A DNA stretch of 64,000 nt from Arthrobacter sp. ISL-28 (lineage in GTDB: Bacteria > Actinomycetota > Actinomycetes > Actinomycetales > Micrococcaceae): contig NZ_JAGGPJ010000007.1 of the NCBI RefSeq assembly GCF_018613875.1, positions 124,001-188,000 of the forward strand. The letters run 5' to 3'. Under the pieces are notes generated by a model. The model was not told the DNA's origin, did no database searches, and saw only the letters and a program-made list of their open reading frames with translations. Both the position numbers and the translations under genes were made by a program. The first letter of the stretch is position 1; every line of letters starts with the position of its first letter. This document shows, piece by piece, positions 59,792-64,000 of this stretch.

Positions 59792-61235
59792 CGGCCTTCC
59801 TTCCGGGAGCATCCGGGGACTCCCAGAAGGAAGCCCCCTTGATGCCGGCAGCGGAGGGATCGGACACGGGGTCGAGTCCCTGCTCCTTCTGGCGTTCGTA
59901 GTCGCGCAGGGCGCGGACGGCCACAGGGCAGAGGAAGGCGATGGCCACCATGTTGAACCAAGCCATGACGCCGTACCCGATATCCCCGAGCGCCCATACG
60001 GCTTCGGTGCTCTGCACGGTGCCGAAGTAGACCGACAGCAGGATCACGGCCTTCACTATGCGTGCCAGGACGCCGCGGGAGGTGCCTGTAAGGTACACGA
60101 TGTTCGTCACGCCGTAGTAGAAGTACGACAGGATGGACGTGAAGGCAAAGAAGAAAATCGCGACGGCGATGATGCCTCCGCCGATGTTGGATCCGGGAAG
60201 GATTGAGTCAACGGCGCGCTGAGTGAACTCCGCGCCCGGCTCAACTCCCGGCAGGTTCTCCACGAGCGGGCCGCGGCCCTGGGCCAGCACGTTGTAGGCG
60301 CCGGTGGTCAGGATCATCACGCCGGTTGCCGTGCAGACCATTACGGTGTCGATGTAGACCGAGAAGGACTGCACCAGGCCCTGCTTCACCGGATGGGAGA
60401 CCGAGGCTGCCGCACCTGCGAAGCCGCCCTCGCCCACCCCGGCGACGTTCGAATACAGGGAGCGGCGGACGCCCCAGGACACTGCTGCCCCGATCAGGCC
60501 GCCGAAGACGGCGTCAACGCCGAACGCGGACGCCAGAACCAGCCGGATGACCTCAGGAATGCCCTGGAAGTTGAAGACCAGGACCACGACGGCAAGAAGG
60601 ATGTAGACGGCAGCCATCGCGGGCACGACCTTTTCGGCAAAGGACGCGATGCGTCCAGTGCCGCCGAAGACGACGAAGCCCGTGAGGGCGACCAGCAGCA
60701 GGCCTGAAATCCACGTCGGGATGCCGAAGGCCGTGTCCAGCGAGGTCACGATCGTGGAGGACTGCACACCGGGGATCAGCAGTGAATAGCACAGCACCGC
60801 CACCACAGCGACCATGCCCGCGAGCCACTTCAGGCCCAGGCCCTTTTCGATGTACCAGGGGATGCCGCCGCGGTATTCGCCGTCGGCCTTCACCTTGTAG
60901 ATCTGTCCGAGAGTGGCCTCGATGAAGGCGCTGGAAGCTGTGATGACGGCCGTGGCGATCATCCAGAAGAGGGCTCCGGGCCCGCCGAAGGCAATGGCCG
61001 TGGCGACACCGGCAATGTTTCCCACTCCCACGCGTCCTCCCAGAGCCATGGCGAACGACTGGAAGGAGGAGGTGCCCGTGTCCGTGTTGGCGCGCGTAAA
61101 GAGACACCGGACCATCTCGGGAAGGTGCCGGACCTGCACGGCCCGTGTCGCTATGCTGAACCCCAGCCCGGTACCAAGCGCAAGGTAGACCAGCGGATTC
61201 CAGATGAGGTCGTAAATACTGCCGAGAAATTCCAT
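59742..61235 (-). CDS. alanine/glycine:cation symporter family protein (AGCS)
   Basis: 497 residues from ATG 61235, with GGAG 6 nt upstream; a TTG at 61250 is a weaker start. About ten to eleven transmembrane helices and the AGCS signature GVGNIAGVATAIAFGGPGALF near residue 70; also GEYRGGIPWYIEKGLGLKWL, RRSLYSNVAGVGEGG and FFFAFTSILSYFYYG. Imports alanine or glycine with sodium. The C-terminal 70 residues are hydrophilic and the last 17 are encoded opposite the end of lpdA. An AAGAGA-n6-TCTCTT dyad (61255-61272) precedes the start. Confidence 0.92.
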   Translation of the reverse strand: MEFLGSIYDLIWNPLVYLALGTGLGFSIATRAVQVRHLPEMVRCLFTRANTDTGTSSFQSFAMALGGRVGVGNIAGVATAIAFGGPGALFWMIATAVITASSAFIEATLGQIYKVKADGEYRGGIPWYIEKGLGLKWLAGMVAVVAVLCYSLLIPGVQSSTIVTSLDTAFGIPTWISGLLLVALTGFVVFGGTGRIASFAEKVVPAMAAVYILLAVVVLVFNFQGIPEVIRLVLASAFGVDAVFGGLIGAAVSWGVRRSLYSNVAGVGEGGFAGAAASVSHPVKQGLVQSFSVYIDTVMVCTATGVMILTTGAYNVLAQGRGPLVENLPGVEPGAEFTQRAVDSILPGSNIGGGIIAVAIFFFAFTSILSYFYYGVTNIVYLTGTSRGVLARIVKAVILLSVYFGTVQSTEAVWALGDIGYGVMAWFNMVAIAFLCPVAVRALRDYERQKEQGLDPVSDPSAAGIKGASFWESPDAPGRKAATYEREGAVLLRRSNR

Positions 61236-61254
61236 GTGCTGCTCCGTCAAAGTG

Positions 61255-61272
61255 AAGAGACGTCAATCTCTT
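61255..61272. promoter_or_regulatory. dyad before the AGCS gene
   Basis: AAGAGA-CGTCAA-TCTCTT, a perfect 6+6+6 dyad 20-37 bp upstream of the AGCS start. It may be an operator or an mRNA leader hairpin. Confidence 0.3.
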
Positions 61273-61463
61273 TGAGTGGCGTCCTCTTGCACGTCCGGGC
61301 ACTGGGCCTCTCGTCGGAACGCCGTTGTCCGATTGTCAGTCAATGATCTCTGCCCAACAGCTAATCATGTGACCTGCGCCATGTCCACTTATTGCTGATT
61401 GTCAGACGAAGTTACAGTAGGATGGAGCGACGGAGTGAGCGGCTGAGCTTGGAGGAGCAGAAA

Positions 61464-61892
61464 ATGGGCGGAATCATCGTTGTAGGTGTCGACGGCAGTG
61501 CCACGGCGAGAAAGGCGGCAGAGTGTGCGCGCGATCTCGCTCTTGCCCTTGATGCCGAACTTCACGTGGTCAGCGCGTTCGAAAAGGACCGCACCATGGT
61601 GGTCGGAAGCGGCAGCGACCAACTGGTGGTGGGCGACGCGGACGCAGCTGAAAGAGTGGCAAGGGACGTCGCCCGCAGCCTCAGGTCCGGCGCCCTGAAC
61701 GTCTCCTATTTCGCTGTCCGCGGCACGCCCGCCCAGGCCTTGATCCGGCAGGCCGAAACGCACGGCGCCCGCATGATCGTGGTGGGAAACCGGCGGATGC
61801 GCGGCCTTGGGCGGGTCCTCGGAAGTGTCGCAAGCGGCGTTGCGCACAACGCGCCGTGCGACGTCTACGTGGCCAAAACGGACGGGGAGTAG
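61464..61892 (+). CDS. universal stress protein (UspA family)
   Basis: 142 residues from ATG 61464, with GGAGGAGC upstream (the frame is open to 61392). Single Usp domain: IIVVGVDGSATARKAAECAR with the ATP-site aspartate, and the C-terminal nucleotide loop GNRRMRGLGRVLGSVASGVAH, which fits G-2x-G-9x-G(S/T), so it is an ATP-binding type. Role inferred as stress or energy-state response. It lies between the AGCS and nitrate reductase genes, convergent with the latter by 7 bp. TAGGAT at 61418-61423 is a possible -10. Confidence 0.92.
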   Translation: MGGIIVVGVDGSATARKAAECARDLALALDAELHVVSAFEKDRTMVVGSGSDQLVVGDADAAERVARDVARSLRSGALNVSYFAVRGTPAQALIRQAETHGARMIVVGNRRMRGLGRVLGSVASGVAHNAPCDVYVAKTDGE

Positions 61893-61899
61893 TCAGCTT

Positions 61900-63462
61900 T
61901 CAGGCGGCTGCCGCCTGGAAGTGTTTTTCGATGATCCCCTTGATGTCGGAGTGGCAGCCGCCGCAGCCGGTGCCGGCACGCGTGGCCGCGGAAACCTCAG
62001 GAACGGTGGAGCAGCCTCCCGTCACGGCTTCCGTGATCTTGCCGCCGCTCACGCCCGCGCACCGGCAGACAGTGCTTTCGGGATCGTTGGAGACGCCCGC
62101 TGAGGCCAGCTGGTCCGGGCCGTCGAGGCGCAGGAGCAGCGAACGGTCCGCGGGCATTTCGGCGCCACGCTCGAAGAGCTGCACCAGCTCGCCGGCGGTG
62201 CGGGGCATGCCCACGCTGACCAGGCCCTCCAGGACGCCGCCGCGGGTGGTCATCTTTACGTAGCGCCCGTGCTCGGGATCGGCCCACTGGGCGACCTGCA
62301 GCCGCGGCCGGCCGTTCACAGCCCCGGCGGTCAGGAGTTCCTCGTCCCAGGGCTCGGCCGCGTTGTCGCCGGCCACGGCCATGTTCAGGCCGCGCGCCTT
62401 GAGCACGATCACGCCCGGCATTTCCTGGGGGAGGGCGGGCAGCGAGTCCGCCTCCTCCTGGGAGCCCTCGGCAAGCAGGATCAGATATTCGGCTAGCCAT
62501 TCGGCCTGCCGCCAGCCCGGGCCCACGAGCCCTGACGGGCCACGTGCGGTACGGCACTCAAGGCAGCCCGGGTCCGGGCAACGGACCTCGGCGCAGTCGC
62601 CGATGGCGAAGATGTGCGGTTCGTGGTGCGCGCGCAGCCGGTGGTCCACGAGGATTCCCGTGGCCGTCGACAGCCCGCAGCCCTCTGCAAGCTCGGTCCG
62701 CGGACGGACGCCGCAGGACAGTACCAGCAGATCGCCGTCGATCGCCGATCCGTCGTCGAGCAGCAGAGCGGAGAACCCACCGCCGGGAGCGTTGTGCTCA
62801 ACACCCGTGGAGCGGGCGTTGCCGGCAATGCGGACGCCGCAGTTGCGGAGGCTGGCGGCAAGCACCGCGCCGCCGCCGCGGTCGATGTTCCGCCCCAGCG
62901 GATGCGGTCCGTTGTGCACCACGGTGACAGTGGCGCCTTCCTCGGCCGCCGCGAGGGCGGTCTCGAGGCCCAGGACGCCGCCGCCCAGCACCACGACGCG
63001 CTTCCGGCCGGCAACGGCCTCTCGCAGCACCTCGGCGTCGCGAAGGTCACGCAGTGCGGTGACGCCTTCGGGCAGGACCGGGGCTGCAGGGTCAGGGTTG
63101 ATGCCGGTGAGGTTGGGGATGACTGGCCGGGAACCGGTGGCGAAGACCAGCCGGTCGTAGTGGGCCGAGGTGCCGTCGGCGAGCAGGACGTGCTGCCTGG
63201 CCCGGTCCACGCGCTTGACCTTGGCGCCCAGCCGGACGTCCACGCCGTCCCCGGCGAGGGCGGCGGCGTCGGCCAGGGCTAGTGCTTCAGGGGTAGTGCG
63301 GCCCACGCCGAGATCGGCGACGAGCACGCGGTTGTAGGCGGCCTCGGCCTCCTGGCCGATTACTGTCAGCGCTACCTGTCCGGCGCGCACGGCGGGCAGC
63401 AATTCGTCGACCAGCCGTGCCGCCACCGGACCGAATCCGACAATTACAATCTGCTCGCTCAT
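61900..63462 (-). CDS. nasB: NasB/NirB-like FAD oxidoreductase with C-terminal BFD [2Fe-2S] domain
   Basis: 520 residues from ATG 63462. Pyridine nucleotide-disulfide oxidoreductase fold: IVIVGFGPVAARLVDELLP, LVFATGSRPVIPNLTG, VVVLGGGVLGLETALAAAEE and IFAIGDCAEVRCPDP. The C-terminal BFD-like segment has VCRCAGVSGGKITEA and GTGCGGCHSDIKG, the four cysteines of a [2Fe-2S] site. It probably carries electrons from NAD(P)H to the assimilatory nitrate reductase encoded by the gene just upstream, whose stop overlaps its ATG by 4 bp. Last gene of that operon in the window. Confidence 0.88.
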   Translation of the reverse strand: MSEQIVIVGFGPVAARLVDELLPAVRAGQVALTVIGQEAEAAYNRVLVADLGVGRTTPEALALADAAALAGDGVDVRLGAKVKRVDRARQHVLLADGTSAHYDRLVFATGSRPVIPNLTGINPDPAAPVLPEGVTALRDLRDAEVLREAVAGRKRVVVLGGGVLGLETALAAAEEGATVTVVHNGPHPLGRNIDRGGGAVLAASLRNCGVRIAGNARSTGVEHNAPGGGFSALLLDDGSAIDGDLLVLSCGVRPRTELAEGCGLSTATGILVDHRLRAHHEPHIFAIGDCAEVRCPDPGCLECRTARGPSGLVGPGWRQAEWLAEYLILLAEGSQEEADSLPALPQEMPGVIVLKARGLNMAVAGDNAAEPWDEELLTAGAVNGRPRLQVAQWADPEHGRYVKMTTRGGVLEGLVSVGMPRTAGELVQLFERGAEMPADRSLLLRLDGPDQLASAGVSNDPESTVCRCAGVSGGKITEAVTGGCSTVPEVSAATRAGTGCGGCHSDIKGIIEKHFQAAAA

Positions 63463-64000
63463 GAGGCCTCCGATGTCTGAAGAACGCTGCTGTTGAGTAC
63501 GTTCGCGGCGGCCAGCCGGACCCATACTTTGTTGAATTTGAACTCGGGCATCCCGGAGATGGGGTCTGTGGCGGCTTCCGTCAGCCGGTTTGCGCTCTCC
63601 AGTTCGGGGAAGTGGAACGGCAGGAACACGGTTTCGGGGCGGATGGCCGTGCTGAGCTCCGCCCGGCAGACCACCTCGCCGCGCTCATTCGCCACGGAGA
63701 CCAGCGCACCGTCGGTGATGCCCATCCCGGCAGCGGCCGCCGGGTGAAGCTGGACCCTGGCTTCTGGCTGGGAAGCGAGGAGTTCGGCCACGCGCCGCGT
63801 CTGGGCCCCCGACTGGTAGTGCTCCAACAGGCGGCCGGTGATGAGGGTCATCGTCTTGGCCTCGGGATCCGGATTCGCTGCCGGCGTCCGACGGCGGCGG
63901 GGCGCCACCGGGGTCAGGACGGCCTTGCCGTCGGGGTGCGCAAACCCGTCCATGAACAGCCGCGGCGTGCCGGTGCTGCCGGCGGGGTAGGGCCAGTAGG
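63459..64000 (-). CDS. nasC: molybdopterin oxidoreductase, probable assimilatory nitrate reductase catalytic subunit (C-terminal part)
   Basis: 180 codons visible; the frame is open to the window edge, so the start lies outside. The visible sequence begins YWPYPAGSTGTPRLFMDGF and contains the molybdopterin dinucleotide-binding domain: LITGRLLEHYQSGAQTRR, QLHPAAAAGMGITDGALVSV, RPETVFLPFHFPE and ESANRLTEAATDPISGMPEFK, which match the end of NasA/NasC-type reductases. The coupled NasB-like gene supports assimilatory nitrate reductase over formate dehydrogenase. Confidence 0.88.
   Translation of the reverse strand, partial: YWPYPAGSTGTPRLFMDGFAHPDGKAVLTPVAPRRRRTPAANPDPEAKTMTLITGRLLEHYQSGAQTRRVAELLASQPEARVQLHPAAAAGMGITDGALVSVANERGEVVCRAELSTAIRPETVFLPFHFPELESANRLTEAATDPISGMPEFKFNKVWVRLAAANVLNSSVLQTSEAS

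Overview
The window is 64 kb of high-GC chromosomal DNA from an actinobacterium, most probably Arthrobacter, Pseudarthrobacter or a near relative in the Micrococcaceae (this placement is inference). The reasons are strongly GC-biased codon use, frequent GTG starts, and neighbourhoods typical of actinobacteria: tatD-rpf-rsmA-ispE, DUF3499/Trm112/DUF5719, MoxR-DUF58-transglutaminase, an uroporphyrinogen-III synthase-like/winged-helix fusion regulator, SCO4848 and DUF2505. No phage genes, integrase, intact insertion sequence, rRNA or CRISPR array was seen. Nearly all of it reads as vegetative chromosome.

Layout. 1-7.2 kb: DUF5719 (cut by the window edge), an altered metallopeptidase-like protein, DUF3499, Trm112, S-adenosylhomocysteine hydrolase, an L,D-transpeptidase and a DUF1461/Lit-like membrane protein. 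7.3-11.7 kb: protein O-mannosyltransferase, divergent rsmI, and a succinate-semialdehyde-type dehydrogenase. 11.7-16.8 kb: reverse-strand operon MoxR ATPase-DUF58-TgpA-like transglutaminase. 17-23.4 kb: tatD, rpf, rsmA, ispE and an ABC-F ATPase. 23.4-28.9 kb: a large palindromic intergenic element, a TetR regulator, tRNA-Gln, glmU, prs, rplY and pth. 29.1-34.7 kb: two overlapping large LuxR-type ATPase regulators. 35.2-37.8 kb: sufS, sufU, SCO4848 and DUF2505. 37.8-45.2 kb: an NAD(P)-binding DUF2867-type protein, mfd, a membrane metal-dependent hydrolase, a small membrane protein and deoC. 45.3-52 kb: nitrite assimilation (orphan flavoprotein, HEM4-wHTH regulator, cobA, nirB, divergent nirD). 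52-59.8 kb: phosphomannomutase, a patch of decayed and foreign-looking genes, purine nucleoside phosphorylase and an LpdA-type quinone dehydrogenase. 59.7-64 kb: AGCS symporter, universal stress protein, and the start of a nitrate reductase operon that leaves the window.

How the parts work together. NirB/NirD reduce nitrite to ammonium with siroheme whose precursor is made by CobA. The NnaR-like regulator ends the nirB-cobA operon, and a phased GlnR-type box precedes nirB. The nitrate reductase catalytic subunit and its NasB-like flavoprotein lie 10 kb away. The tatD-rpf-rsmA-ispE block joins cell-wall resuscitation, ribosome maturation and isoprenoid synthesis; glmU, prs, rplY and pth cover cell-wall precursor, PRPP and translation.

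The most unusual items are: (i) the roughly 278-bp imperfect palindrome between the ABC-F and TetR genes, followed by three direct repeats; (ii) a hairpin-rich rpf leader without the known c-di-AMP riboswitch signature; (iii) a pair of overlapping LuxR/ATPase genes; (iv) a decay corridor between phosphomannomutase and purine nucleoside phosphorylase holding Rrf2 and reductase remnants and a long inverted repeat; (v) repeated -10 boxes placed 6 nt before start codons, which predicts leaderless mRNAs; and (vi) a DUF1461/Lit-like protein beside a protein O-mannosyltransferase.
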